From the IMG/VR virus record IMGVR_UViG_3300029442_000017, positions 8,782 to 28,967 of that record: a DNA stretch of 20,186 nucleotides. One strand, given 5' to 3'. The notes beneath the pieces are model-generated. The model had not been told where the DNA came from, searched no databases, and saw nothing but the letters and a program-made list of their open reading frames with translations. A program made the position numbers and the translations under genes. Of the stretch, positions 1 through 7,711 are shown piece after piece. This DNA is from a virus. How positions within the stretch are numbered: position 1 is the first letter of the stretch; each line of letters starts with the position of its first letter.

Positions 1-1565
1 GCTGCTCTTTTTTCTGAAGCAACTCCAGCGGTTTCAGAAATTTGTTTTGACCTAACAACGCTTTCCATTGGACTTCTCAGCTCAGGGAATACCCTAAAAA
101 ATCCTTCATTGTCTCTGACAAATTGATTTGCCTGACTAGCAGACATATTTTCCATTTTTGTTCTAAAGAAACCACGAACAGAATTAACCAATTCTTGTTT
201 TTTACCGCCAACCAAATCTAATAATCTTTGAGCTTTTTCTTGGCTTCCGTCTAAAAAGTAATTTGATGCAGATTTTTTGTCGGAAGAAAATAAAGCATTT
301 TCTTCTGCTTGTATTTCCATATCTGTTAATGCTTTTCCTCGCCCGACTGTTGCTCTCGAAATAGGTTCTGACAATTCTTTATATTTGTTAATATATTCGC
401 CTACTCTGGGTTCGTAAGCGTTCATTGCTTTACGAAGCTCAACAGCGAGGTCTTTCATGCGAGACGCTTCTCCCGCCTTAAATCCAGTAACCGATGACAA
501 GTCTTCTTTCTCTAACAACCTACGCATAAATTCTGCTTGGTCAAGAGTCATTGGCTGAAATTTGGTTGTCTTTGGTTCACGACCATCTATTGAAGCTCTT
601 AATTGTTCAACCGCCCACTCTCCGTTATCTAAAGGTATTTCTTCTCCTCTAATGGCAGAATACCTTTTTGCTAAATCACTTCGATAAGGTTCTGGCAATC
701 GACTAATTTGAGTTTCAATTTCCCCCATAACTTTATTAAATTCTTCAGCACTTTTAGGATTTGTGGCAATAAAATCTCCACCAGCTTCTCTATTTCTAGC
801 TGCCTCAAAAGCAGGTTCTTTTAATTTAGTTATTGATTCTTCTTGGCGAGTGCCTTTTAATGCTTGAAGGTTCTTTTGTCCTTCTGGCTGAATAACCGCC
901 CCAACATCTTCTGCTAAAACAGTTTTTTGAGGGCTAAGTTTGTCGAGGGAATTACTAACCTCTTGCTCTCTAGCTGCTTGACGAGATGCAGCAACAGATT
1001 CTCTACCACCTAATTGTTCTTGGGCTTTACCAACGGCAGCCAATTTAGATTTAGGAGCTTGCATTGCTTTTTCAGCTCCCAATATTACATCCTCAGCTTT
1101 CCCTGATAAATTTGTCTTTAATGCGTTTGCCAGACGTTCAGCTTCCGTTCCTTTTGCTAAAGAATAATAATCTTTTGCTTTCTTAGCCAAATTAACAGCC
1201 CCTTTGGCTGCACCAACTCCTCCCGTAGCAATAGAAGGCGCAAGCTGAGTCAATGTTTCTGCTATTGGTCTTCTCTCTGGAGTAACAAGCCCTAAGTCTT
1301 GCATTTTTTGACCAATCCATTCAGAACCACCCACAGGTTTTTCTTCTCTGTACCCAAACGGCCTCAAAGCCATTGTTGCAAGGTCAACGGGAGCGCCTAA
1401 AGTTCCTGCAACCAAAGCTCTATTTCCTACATCTGTAACAGGACGAACAACATCTGATATTGGAGTTTCACTTTGCTTAGACTCAAAAGGGTTGTGAGAA
1501 ACCGTTTGACCGCCAGTTAATTCAGCAGTTGCAAAAGGGTCATAGGATACTTTTTCACCAGCCAT
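1..1565 (-). CDS. Large putative internal/ejected virion protein, partial (C-terminus beyond window)
   Basis: Reading leftward from an ATG at 1565, the frame stays open for 521 codons to the window edge with no stop, so the C-terminal part is missing. The start overlaps the TAA of the gene to its right by one base (TAATG), implying coupled translation. The N-terminus (about residues 37-110) reads like a segment often seen near the start of very large phage proteins: an LGAPVDLATMALRP stretch followed by PVGGSEWIGQKM. The rest is mainly alpha-helical, rich in Ala, Glu, Lys and Gln (for example around residues 125-260 and 380-500), with no enzyme motif I can recognise. Position at the end of the structural operon, after other helical virion proteins, suggests an internal core or DNA-ejection protein, possibly one carrying enzymatic domains further downstream. 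The role is inference; the reading frame is certain. Confidence 0.85.
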   Translation of the reverse strand, partial: MAGEKVSYDPFATAELTGGQTVSHNPFESKQSETPISDVVRPVTDVGNRALVAGTLGAPVDLATMALRPFGYREEKPVGGSEWIGQKMQDLGLVTPERRPIAETLTQLAPSIATGGVGAAKGAVNLAKKAKDYYSLAKGTEAERLANALKTNLSGKAEDVILGAEKAMQAPKSKLAAVGKAQEQLGGRESVAASRQAAREQEVSNSLDKLSPQKTVLAEDVGAVIQPEGQKNLQALKGTRQEESITKLKEPAFEAARNREAGGDFIATNPKSAEEFNKVMGEIETQISRLPEPYRSDLAKRYSAIRGEEIPLDNGEWAVEQLRASIDGREPKTTKFQPMTLDQAEFMRRLLEKEDLSSVTGFKAGEASRMKDLAVELRKAMNAYEPRVGEYINKYKELSEPISRATVGRGKALTDMEIQAEENALFSSDKKSASNYFLDGSQEKAQRLLDLVGGKKQELVNSVRGFFRTKMENMSASQANQFVRDNEGFFRVFPELRSPMESVVRSKQISETAGVASEKRA

Positions 1566-2977
1566 TATTGCCCCCAGTTAATATAAGGATTGTTATCTTT
1601 GTCCCAGGGTTTGGACGGGTCTGTCAAACTATACCAATTTTTATCAGCAGCTTGTTTAGCTGTTTCTGGGGCATTAGATGGACGTTTAGATTCTTGAGTA
1701 ATGCTTTGAGGATTGATTCTTCCTCTCATATCATTTGCCATTTCATCCATAATTGCAAAAGTCAAATTTGTACTAGCTTTTCCAGCCGTTCTTGCCATTT
1801 CAAGTTGCATATCATCAAATAATTGATTGATAGACGCAGCATTAAATTGATTTTGAGACAACAAATCGTTATATCGTTTTTGGAAAGCAACCGTAGACCC
1901 AGAGCGACCAGAGCCTGCTAATCCTTGCTCGTATCTGGTTAGCATAGAAGCGTATTTTTTTGCAAATAATAAAGCCTCTTGGTCTGCGGGAGGAATAGAT
2001 GACTCATCAAAAGGCTGACCACCTGGTTGCATTGATTTCAAATATTTATCAGTAAATTGACGTATTTGTCCTTGCCTACCGACTAGATTAGGATTTTTTG
2101 CCACCTCATCTTTTAAATCTTTAAGCTCTCCCATAGAACTGACTGCGCTTTGAACAGCAGCTTTTTGAGCTTTGTCAGCAATGTGAATTCCTTTTGAGTC
2201 AAGATATTGAGAAACGTCATCAAATCCTTTAAGTTTCTGACGTTCCATATCAAGACGTTCTCGACCTTGACGTTCTATTTCTCTTTCGTGAGAACGTCTT
2301 TCTGCACGGTCTTCTTCCGCACGTTTTTCAGCTTTTAATTTTTCGTTGATTTGCCAAGCCTTTTCAGACAACTCATAAGTCGCTGCAACTCCCATCTTAT
2401 CCAAATATTCACCCATTTGTTTGGCTTGATGGTTGGCAATAGCCTGTCTAGCTTGTGCTAATCCCAGTTCTTTGTTGACGGAAGCAGTATCAGCAGCACG
2501 TTTAAGTTCGTCTCTTAATCCTTCTACCGCCTTACTGAGAGACTTTTGATTTTCGTCAAAGATGTCTTTTTGTTTTTTGTATACGTCTTGTTGGCCTTTT
2601 TGATACCCTTCTAACATTCCATTTTGGGCAGATAAAGCAGCCTGAGCAGAACCTTTAGCTCCACCGCCAATCAAGAAACCAAGAATGTTGGTCATTGCAA
2701 AAATATTTCCCAAATTACCAGCAGTCTGTTGAGTGGGAATAAAAGGTTGACCTAACTCATCAATAGTCTTTTCGTATTTTTGCTTTAATTCTGTAGGTTC
2801 ACGTTCTTTAGCAAACTGTTCTGTTGTTGCAGCCTCAGCTTTAGCCATTTCTTGTTGACCATAAGCCTTTTCTTTTTTTTCGGCAGCCTCAACTTCGCCC
2901 TTGGCTTTTGATGCTTCAAGAACGTTTTTGGCAAATGGGTCTTTTATGCCCATGATGTCGGATAGTGTTTCAGCCAT
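1565..2977 (-). CDS. Putative internal virion protein with long coiled coil (470 aa)
   Basis: The ATG at 2977 has a good upstream AAGGGG ribosome site. The product is strongly helical and charged. Residues 1-75 are Lys/Glu/Ala rich. Residues 87-118 form a hydrophobic glycine-rich stretch (NIFAMTNILGFLIGGG) that could insert in or cross a membrane. Residues 125-255 look like coiled coil, most highly charged at about 210-250 (Arg/Glu repeats). The C-terminus ends in an aromatic Trp/Tyr/Pro tail. No catalytic motif is visible. A helical protein with a buried hydrophobic segment among late structural genes fits the inner-core proteins of short-tailed phages, which are expelled into the host and form a DNA conduit. 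That role is inferred from context and composition only. Its stop codon overlaps the start of the next gene. Confidence 0.85.
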   Translation of the reverse strand: MAETLSDIMGIKDPFAKNVLEASKAKGEVEAAEKKEKAYGQQEMAKAEAATTEQFAKEREPTELKQKYEKTIDELGQPFIPTQQTAGNLGNIFAMTNILGFLIGGGAKGSAQAALSAQNGMLEGYQKGQQDVYKKQKDIFDENQKSLSKAVEGLRDELKRAADTASVNKELGLAQARQAIANHQAKQMGEYLDKMGVAATYELSEKAWQINEKLKAEKRAEEDRAERRSHEREIERQGRERLDMERQKLKGFDDVSQYLDSKGIHIADKAQKAAVQSAVSSMGELKDLKDEVAKNPNLVGRQGQIRQFTDKYLKSMQPGGQPFDESSIPPADQEALLFAKKYASMLTRYEQGLAGSGRSGSTVAFQKRYNDLLSQNQFNAASINQLFDDMQLEMARTAGKASTNLTFAIMDEMANDMRGRINPQSITQESKRPSNAPETAKQAADKNWYSLTDPSKPWDKDNNPYINWGQ

Positions 2978-2986
2978 GTCTACCCC

Positions 2987-4066
2987 TTATGATGTTTGTT
3001 GAACTGTAGTTGTAGTCGTATTCTGACCAGGTAATCCAGTAGCCCCCGCAACCGTTCTAGCAATGTTTTGAGCATAGCTAGAAGTAAGTTGATTGATGTA
3101 CTGGTCAGCTTGTATTCCTGTTTGGATAGCTCCCTGGGCAATCTTATCTCCCACGCCTTGCAACTGGATACCCATGTTCATCTGGTTAGCTAACAAGCTC
3201 TGAGTCAAATTAGCTATTTGATTAGCTGCTTGAGCTGCGCCTACACCGCCCCTAGCTTCTGCTCCTTGAGCCAATTGGGCACGTGCAGCCTGTAGGGTTT
3301 GTTGGTTAGCAGGAGTTAGCTGACCTTGATTAGCCAACTGTTGTAACTGCTGACCTTGCTGTTGATAAGGTGCAGCCATAGACTGAAGTTGTTGTTTTGC
3401 CTGAGCAGCTTCATTTTGAGCTTTCTTGACGGCATTAGCTCCTAAAATAGCCTGCGTACCGCCAATGCCAAGAGCAGCTAAAGTTTTAGGCTCACTCAAA
3501 TAATCTAATGTTTTTTGACCAAAAGATTTTTCTGGGGCGGTAGGAGTTGCTGCTATTGGCTGGCCTCCTGTTTCCCCTAGTTGAGGCGAACTAGCGTCAG
3601 AAGTTTGACCAACAGCAGTTCCTCCTGGCGTAAATGTTGTTCCAGCAGGAGTTAAAGAATAGTCTGTTGACGGAGAAAAACCAGAAGTTATAGGTGCGGT
3701 AGAAGGTACGCCCGCTGGTTGTGGCGCAATACTGTAATTGGTTGACAAAGATGATGGGGCGCTAATATCTCCTGTATTTGACGCAGGAGAAAGAGTAGTT
3801 GCCTGAATATCAGGCATTAATACAGGCGCAGTAGTAGGGGTTTCTGTTGCAGGAGATGCCCCTGATATTTGCAAATTATCGTCTAGCTCGTAAGAAGGAA
3901 TACCCTCTGGAGTAATACGACCAGAACCACCTCTACGCTTTAGTAACGCGGCTTCTTCTTCATTGATGAAGGCAAGTTTGTGCCCAGGAGGAGCTTTTGC
4001 TTGAAGCAATTTAGCAATCTGGCGAACATCTCCGCCCATGCCTGTAAGTTTTCTAATTGCACTCAT
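2987..4066 (-). CDS. Putative virion/internal protein, Gln-rich C-terminal half (359 aa)
   Basis: The frame is open upstream to 4108, but the ATG at 4066 is preferred: it forms an ATGA overlap with the stop of the preceding gene (4065-4063) and has an AAGGAAGG sequence upstream. The first 60 residues are a compact domain (DVRQIAKLLQAKAPPGHKLA then EEEAALLKRRGGSGR). A Pro/Ser/Thr linker of about 120 residues follows. From about residue 195 the protein turns helical and is very rich in Gln and Ala, beginning with a short Gly/Ala hydrophobic run (LAALGIGGTQAILGANAV), and it ends in a Thr/Gln tail. The helical Gln/Ala part with its hydrophobic start resembles small internal virion proteins of T7-like phages in style, but I see no decisive motif. 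It shares an FTPGG-containing motif with its upstream neighbour. Confidence 0.82.
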   Translation of the reverse strand: MSAIRKLTGMGGDVRQIAKLLQAKAPPGHKLAFINEEEAALLKRRGGSGRITPEGIPSYELDDNLQISGASPATETPTTAPVLMPDIQATTLSPASNTGDISAPSSLSTNYSIAPQPAGVPSTAPITSGFSPSTDYSLTPAGTTFTPGGTAVGQTSDASSPQLGETGGQPIAATPTAPEKSFGQKTLDYLSEPKTLAALGIGGTQAILGANAVKKAQNEAAQAKQQLQSMAAPYQQQGQQLQQLANQGQLTPANQQTLQAARAQLAQGAEARGGVGAAQAANQIANLTQSLLANQMNMGIQLQGVGDKIAQGAIQTGIQADQYINQLTSSYAQNIARTVAGATGLPGQNTTTTTVQQTS

Positions 4067-5094
4067 ACGTTTAAGCCTTCCTTCAATGATGAATATTTGT
4101 CGCCCCATGCCAACTCTGGAGCTTTTCCCGTACTAGGGTCTAGTTCAGTTCCCCCAGGTGAGCCTCCTGTTGTAGAAGACGTTGTCCCTGTACTTCCTCC
4201 AGAACTTCCTACGCCAGTTGTACTTGCACTTATAGCCCCAAGTCCTGGTGATTTAGGGGCTAATGCCGTGCTTAGGCCAAATCCAAAAACAGATTGCAAT
4301 GCGGATTGAGCTTCTGGGGACAACCCTGGCGTTGTTTGTGGCGTAGAAGTTAGTGTATCTGTTGGAGTGTCTCTAGTAAACCCGTAATCAACGCCTCCAG
4401 GCGTAAATACAGTAGGAGATAAAGTGTACTGTATACCTGGAGCTTGAGGTTCAGCAGGAGCAACCGTTTCTCCCGTTAAAACGCTAGAAGGCAATTTCAA
4501 CCCTTCTGTGCTTGTGGGGGCGTCTTCAAATTGACTAACTTGTGGCAACGCATTTGTCGGTACGGTCAGACCTGTACCAGACATTGGTCCAGGCGAAGTT
4601 AATGAAGATACTTCTTGTGCTCCCGCTGACGCTAAACCACTTACTGCGCCCCCTGTTAACGCACCTTTTGCAACATCTTGACCCGTAAGCGCTGCTTGCG
4701 TAGCTCCTCCCGCAGCTCCTCCTGCTGCGGAAGCCAAAGGATTGGTGCTATTAGTTGCAGCTCCAGAAATTGGAGACGGACCAACTTCGGGAGCAACCAG
4801 TTGAGTTACCTCTGACCCTACTCCTGCACTAGCAGCAGCCGTTGCTATTTGATTTACATTACCACCATTAGCAGCCTCAACAGCAGCAGCAGACACAGCA
4901 GCAGTCGCAGGAGCACCAATAGCGCTAGATAAAGCTATTCCTTCTGGGCCAAGTGCAGCAGTTAACACCGAAGTTTCAATAATTGGCAAAGGATTGTTAA
5001 TAATAGCTTGACCAACGTCACCAACTTGTTTAACTGCTTTATTGACTGCGTTACCTAAATCGCTGATTGGATTTGGATTGGATGAACTGCTCAT
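4063..5094 (-). CDS. Low-complexity Ala/Gly/Ser/Thr virion protein (343 aa)
   Basis: The ATG at 5094 is preceded by AGAGGTG at good distance and lies one base past the stop of the upstream gene. Residues 10-35 look amphipathic. Residues 45-165 are very rich in Ala and Gly with repeated AGGA/AAG runs, compatible with packed helices or a membrane-active segment. The second half is Pro/Thr/Ser rich and probably extended, and the protein ends in a short conserved-looking segment (KAPELAWGDKYSSLKEG). A module near residues 222-236 (YTLSPTVFTPGG) recurs in altered form in the next gene. No family is recognised with certainty. Its place in the late operon next to helical internal proteins suggests a structural or ejected protein. 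Confidence 0.8.
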   Translation of the reverse strand: MSSSSNPNPISDLGNAVNKAVKQVGDVGQAIINNPLPIIETSVLTAALGPEGIALSSAIGAPATAAVSAAAVEAANGGNVNQIATAAASAGVGSEVTQLVAPEVGPSPISGAATNSTNPLASAAGGAAGGATQAALTGQDVAKGALTGGAVSGLASAGAQEVSSLTSPGPMSGTGLTVPTNALPQVSQFEDAPTSTEGLKLPSSVLTGETVAPAEPQAPGIQYTLSPTVFTPGGVDYGFTRDTPTDTLTSTPQTTPGLSPEAQSALQSVFGFGLSTALAPKSPGLGAISASTTGVGSSGGSTGTTSSTTGGSPGGTELDPSTGKAPELAWGDKYSSLKEGLNV

Positions 5095-5095
5095 A

Positions 5096-5476
5096 TTACA
5101 CCTCTACCACAACAAACATTTGACCACCAGGCATAGGTTGCAACTTATATTGCAAACCAGCCATCGTGAGAACTCTCTCAATTTGGGGGTTAGCCATGTG
5201 AAATCTTCCTTGATGAAACTTTGCAACCTTCATCGCTTTAGCAAATTCTTTTACGTCTTTGACTAATTCTTGTGGCGTAGCAGCCGTATCCATTGCAACG
5301 TCAGCAACCCCATTGCCTTTGTTGTAATAAGAAAATAGAGTGTTACCTGACCGCATAACTCTAAATTTAGGGTCAGTTTGAACCAGGTGTGCCATAGCCC
5401 CGTGTACTTTCTTGGGGTCTTGACCGCTACGAGCTAGGCTCTTTGCCAAAATATCTTGTGTGCTCATCTTAACCAT
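5096..5476 (-). CDS. Conserved-type phage protein of unknown function (126 aa)
   Basis: The frame could be extended upstream to 5536, but that would overlap the preceding gene by about 60 bases. The ATG at 5476 overlaps the preceding TAA by one base (TAATG) and has a TAGGAG site upstream, so it is taken as the start; a second ATG at 5467 is possible. The product begins MVKMSTQDILAKSLARSGQD and contains alternating helix and strand segments (for instance NTLFSYYNKGNG and GGQMFVVVEV at the C-terminus). It looks like a small globular alpha/beta protein without signal peptide or membrane segment. No function is recognised. The position between two structural-type genes suggests a virion component or assembly factor. 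Confidence 0.8.
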   Translation of the reverse strand: MVKMSTQDILAKSLARSGQDPKKVHGAMAHLVQTDPKFRVMRSGNTLFSYYNKGNGVADVAMDTAATPQELVKDVKEFAKAMKVAKFHQGRFHMANPQIERVLTMAGLQYKLQPMPGGQMFVVVEV

Positions 5477-5817
5477 TACACAACTCCTAAAGCGGTTGCT
5501 ATTTGTTGATGAATATCTTGATGGACTCCTATCCAATCATAAAAATCATCCTCAACGTTAAAATCTGCATCCAGCAACTGAAACGGGTTATTCAGGCTAA
5601 GAATAGTTGCTAATGATTCGTGCATCTGGTTGTGAATCAGTAACCAATCGTCAATATTGGACGGGTCTATTTCTTCTATAGGATAAAAAGGCGTAGACAC
5701 TCCTCTGCTATTAAGTGTTTCAAAAAATAACTGGTGTTGCAAATAGTTTTCAAACGCAAGCCTACCGAGACCTTGGACATCCCCAAATTCTACGTAAGCT
5801 AAGTCGTCTTGATTCAA
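5476..5817 (-). CDS. Small acidic phage protein of unknown function, TTG start (113 aa)
   Basis: The start must be TTG at 5817: only one sense codon separates it from an in-frame TAA upstream, and the next Met is at residue 65, deep in the conserved-looking sequence. The TTG shares two bases with the TGA of the preceding gene (TTGA), so initiation probably depends on ribosomes ending there; only a distant AAGG is seen upstream. The protein is acidic and aromatic, with helix-rich segments (FENYLQHQLFFETLNSRG; DDWLLIHNQMHESL; FYDWIGVHQDIHQQIA). The two His-containing helices (IHNQMHESL and VHQDIHQQI) look like internal repeats of one another. Function is unknown. It is translationally linked to both neighbours. 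Confidence 0.8.
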   Translation of the reverse strand: MNQDDLAYVEFGDVQGLGRLAFENYLQHQLFFETLNSRGVSTPFYPIEEIDPSNIDDWLLIHNQMHESLATILSLNNPFQLLDADFNVEDDFYDWIGVHQDIHQQIATALGVV

Positions 5818-6038
5818 GATTTATCTGCCTTGTTATCTAGCTTGTTGAAAATCTGTTTACAAATATCTTTGATTTCGTCAATATCTCTGCGATAGTCTTC
5901 TTTTGTAACGTAATCTTTTGGCATATCCCGAATGTCTAAATCCAAACGGTCTATAGCCTTAGTGATATTGTTCAAGACCCATCCCGCAAGAAATCCTGCA
6001 ATAGTTACAGCAATATCAAATAGTTGTTGTAGTTCCAT
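5814..6038 (-). CDS. Small single-span membrane protein with charged helical tail (74 aa)
   Basis: The ATG at 6038 lies three bases past the TAA of the upstream fibre-like gene. There is no convincing Shine-Dalgarno sequence in front of it, so reinitiation after the upstream gene is likely. Residues 7-24 (FDIAVTIAGFLAGWVLNN) form one hydrophobic helix. The rest (DYVTKEDYRRDIDEIKDI onward) is a highly charged amphipathic helix, probably a coiled coil facing the cytoplasm. Tiny phage proteins of this layout lie among late genes in many phages and are candidates for lysis or membrane-delivery functions. A holin-like or lysis-accessory role is possible but unproven; no endolysin is next to it. 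Confidence 0.82.
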   Translation of the reverse strand: MELQQLFDIAVTIAGFLAGWVLNNITKAIDRLDLDIRDMPKDYVTKEDYRRDIDEIKDICKQIFNKLDNKADKS

Positions 6039-6041
6039 GTT

Positions 6042-7217
6042 TTATTGGGCGTAATAAGGGACTTTCACGACAGTACCATTCAAGTCAAAAAGCATATATC
6101 CCTGCGGAACAAGAGGAATACTAGCCGTAGACATAGTGGCGTTGGCGTTAGTTGTAGCCGTGTGATTGATTGTTTGAACGTTTTGTGTACCAGCAGCAAT
6201 AGTTACGTTGGCAATATAAGCCGTGTTGTTTGCGTATACGGTAATAGCGTCCGTAACAGAACCGTTGGCAAGAATGTGAATTGCGTTAGCAGTTGTTGTA
6301 CCAATGACAACATCTGAGTTAGCACCGTACACATAAGTTGCATTAGGAAGGTTTAACGAGCCTGTGCCGTTAAATCCAGAGCTGTTCATGCCGAAGTCAC
6401 CGTAGTACCCGTTGGCAGCCCCTTTATCGTTACTCACAACAAAGTCCGAGGAAGAATTACCTCCTGGGTTTATGTTTTGTAAAATAATTTGAGCGTAATT
6501 GTTTGAGTTTATAGAGTAAGACGCAAATATGTTTACGTCAGAATACCCTAGCGTTCCGTAACTAAATGCACCAGCAGATAGGGCGGGTGAAATTGATTCT
6601 GTAGCTATAAAAGCATTAGCAGTAATCGTATTATCTGTTATGTTTCCACCAATAATAGTTACGTTAGAAAGCGTCAGATTACCCAGGCTAGTTACTGTAC
6701 TGCCTAACGCTACTGTTGTATTACCTATAGTTACAGAACTATTTGCTAACTGGCTATTTGCAATACTACCTAACGTTCCGCCTAAAGTAATATTTCCAGA
6801 AGAAGTAACGTTTCCAGTTAATGTTATTCCGTTAACAGTTCCGTTTCCTTGTACCTGTGTAACAGTACCGCTATTGGTGTTGGTTGCGGTAAGCGTTACG
6901 TTACCTGTTAATGCCCCACCTCCAGTTAGTCCAGAACCTGCAATAACATAAACAGTATTAGCCACTGCCCCTGCAACGTTAGCCACAGGTATAGTAGATA
7001 TTGAACCACCTAGCGGTACAGATGTTCCTGTAATTGTGATTGCACTATTTTGTAATTGTGCGTTGGTAACTCCAAATAGAGTACCTCCTAACGTGAGGTT
7101 ACCAGACGTAGTTACATTGCCCGTAAGCGTAATACCGTTGACAGTACCATTACCCTGTACTTGTATAACAGTTCCGTTAGTAACAGTTCCAGATATTGTA
7201 GTTACAGTTTTTAACAT
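6042..7217 (-). CDS. Tail fibre-like beta-rich protein with internal duplication (391 aa)
   Basis: The first 200 residues are a repetitive, Gly/Thr/Asn/Val-rich sequence typical of trimeric beta-structured phage fibres and of proteins associated with them. A segment of about 58 residues (15-72) is repeated at 117-174 without gaps, the first half nearly unchanged (QVQGNGTVNGITLTGNVT). Between and after the copies are short linkers with the same Thr/Asn character. The C-terminal half (about 205-391) is less repetitive and probably globular, ending with a compact strand-rich segment (GYMLFDLNGTVVKVPYYAQ). The start at 7217 has only a weak AAAG in front, within the inverted repeat ATACT-AA-AGTAT. 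Probable role: receptor binding or fibre. No S74 chaperone or lyase motif is visible. Confidence 0.82.
   Translation of the reverse strand: MLKTVTTISGTVTNGTVIQVQGNGTVNGITLTGNVTTSGNLTLGGTLFGVTNAQLQNSAITITGTSVPLGGSISTIPVANVAGAVANTVYVIAGSGLTGGGALTGNVTLTATNTNSGTVTQVQGNGTVNGITLTGNVTSSGNITLGGTLGSIANSQLANSSVTIGNTTVALGSTVTSLGNLTLSNVTIIGGNITDNTITANAFIATESISPALSAGAFSYGTLGYSDVNIFASYSINSNNYAQIILQNINPGGNSSSDFVVSNDKGAANGYYGDFGMNSSGFNGTGSLNLPNATYVYGANSDVVIGTTTANAIHILANGSVTDAITVYANNTAYIANVTIAAGTQNVQTINHTATTNANATMSTASIPLVPQGYMLFDLNGTVVKVPYYAQ
6696..6869 (-). repeat. Second copy of the 58-residue fibre module
   Basis: This codes residues 117-174 of the fibre-like protein and aligns without gaps to the copy at 7002-7175. 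Roughly 70 percent of residues match by eye, while many third codon positions differ, pointing to an old duplication kept at the protein level. Confidence 0.8.
7002..7175 (-). repeat. First copy of the 58-residue fibre module
   Basis: This codes residues 15-72 of the fibre-like protein and pairs with the copy at 6696-6869. The first 33 residues of the two copies are almost the same (both contain QVQGNGTVNGITLTGNVT); the last 25 have drifted. Confidence 0.8.
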
Positions 7218-7232
7218 AGTAATACTTTAGTA

Positions 7233-7568
7233 TCAATCACCATCGCCAGGCGTGATGTATATTGTTGCAGTGCTTGTTGTTGCATTTGCAGAAAAATACG
7301 CATTAGGTACAAACGTAATAATCTCGTCTGTTCCTGGCAATAGTGGTAAGCAATTAGACTGCGTACTTGTTGGGACAACAGCACCAGAAGACGCTAACGC
7401 AGATGTCTGCCCATATCCCAAAATAACAACAACAGCACCACTATTGATAATCCTGTATTGGTTGCCACCAAGTGTTGCAGACGGTACTTGTACAGGCGCA
7501 GGAGCAGTTGTAGTAGCCGTAATGACTACTGTGTTGCCGCAAGGAGAAAATGGTGCTGATACTGACAT
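7233..7568 (-). CDS. Small beta-rich virion-type protein (111 aa)
   Basis: The ATG at 7568 overlaps the TAA of the preceding 47-codon gene by one base (TAATG) and has AGGA about seven bases upstream. The sequence is Ala/Thr/Val/Pro rich with alternating hydrophobic strands (NTVVITATTTAPAPVQVP; GAVVVILGYG; DEIITFVPNAYFSANATT) and no charged coiled coil or membrane helix, so a small beta sandwich is likely. It has two Cys residues (11 and 73) of no evident role. It lies between a membrane-protein cluster and the fibre-like gene, so a tail or fibre-attachment part is plausible. No family is recognised. Confidence 0.78.
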   Translation of the reverse strand: MSVSAPFSPCGNTVVITATTTAPAPVQVPSATLGGNQYRIINSGAVVVILGYGQTSALASSGAVVPTSTQSNCLPLLPGTDEIITFVPNAYFSANATTSTATIYITPGDGD

Positions 7569-7711
7569 TATTGTTCCTGTGGAGGCGTTTGTTGTTCTAC
7601 TATTTCTTTTTGAATAGCGTCAATAAGTTGTCTAACTTCTCCGTGAGGTTTAGTATTCAAATATTGCATAAGAGCGTTAAACAACTGAACTGGTAAAGTG
7701 ATTTTTTCCAT
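7568..7711 (-). CDS. Small soluble protein of unknown function (47 aa)
   Basis: This short ORF begins at the ATG at 7711 and reads MEKITLPVQLFNALMQYLNT then KPHGEVRQLIDAIQKEIVEQ, ending in a Gln/Pro/Glu tail. The ATG overlaps the TAA of the upstream membrane-protein gene by one base, and its own TAA overlaps the next ATG at 7568 in the same manner. An AGAGGG ribosome site lies about six bases upstream. The product is two predicted amphipathic helices with no membrane span. The tight overlaps on both sides are strong evidence that it is translated. Comparable tiny helical proteins occur in many phage tail regions; function unknown. Confidence 0.72.
   Translation of the reverse strand: MEKITLPVQLFNALMQYLNTKPHGEVRQLIDAIQKEIVEQQTPPQEQ

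Noticed and set aside
6640-6951. Plus-strand ORFs opposite the fibre-like and beta-rich genes (also at 7252, 12551, 9848, 10070)
   Set aside because: Val/Pro/Leu-rich readings are the complement of Thr/Asn/Gly-rich codons and occur only opposite such genes; no ribosome sites or neighbours on that strand.
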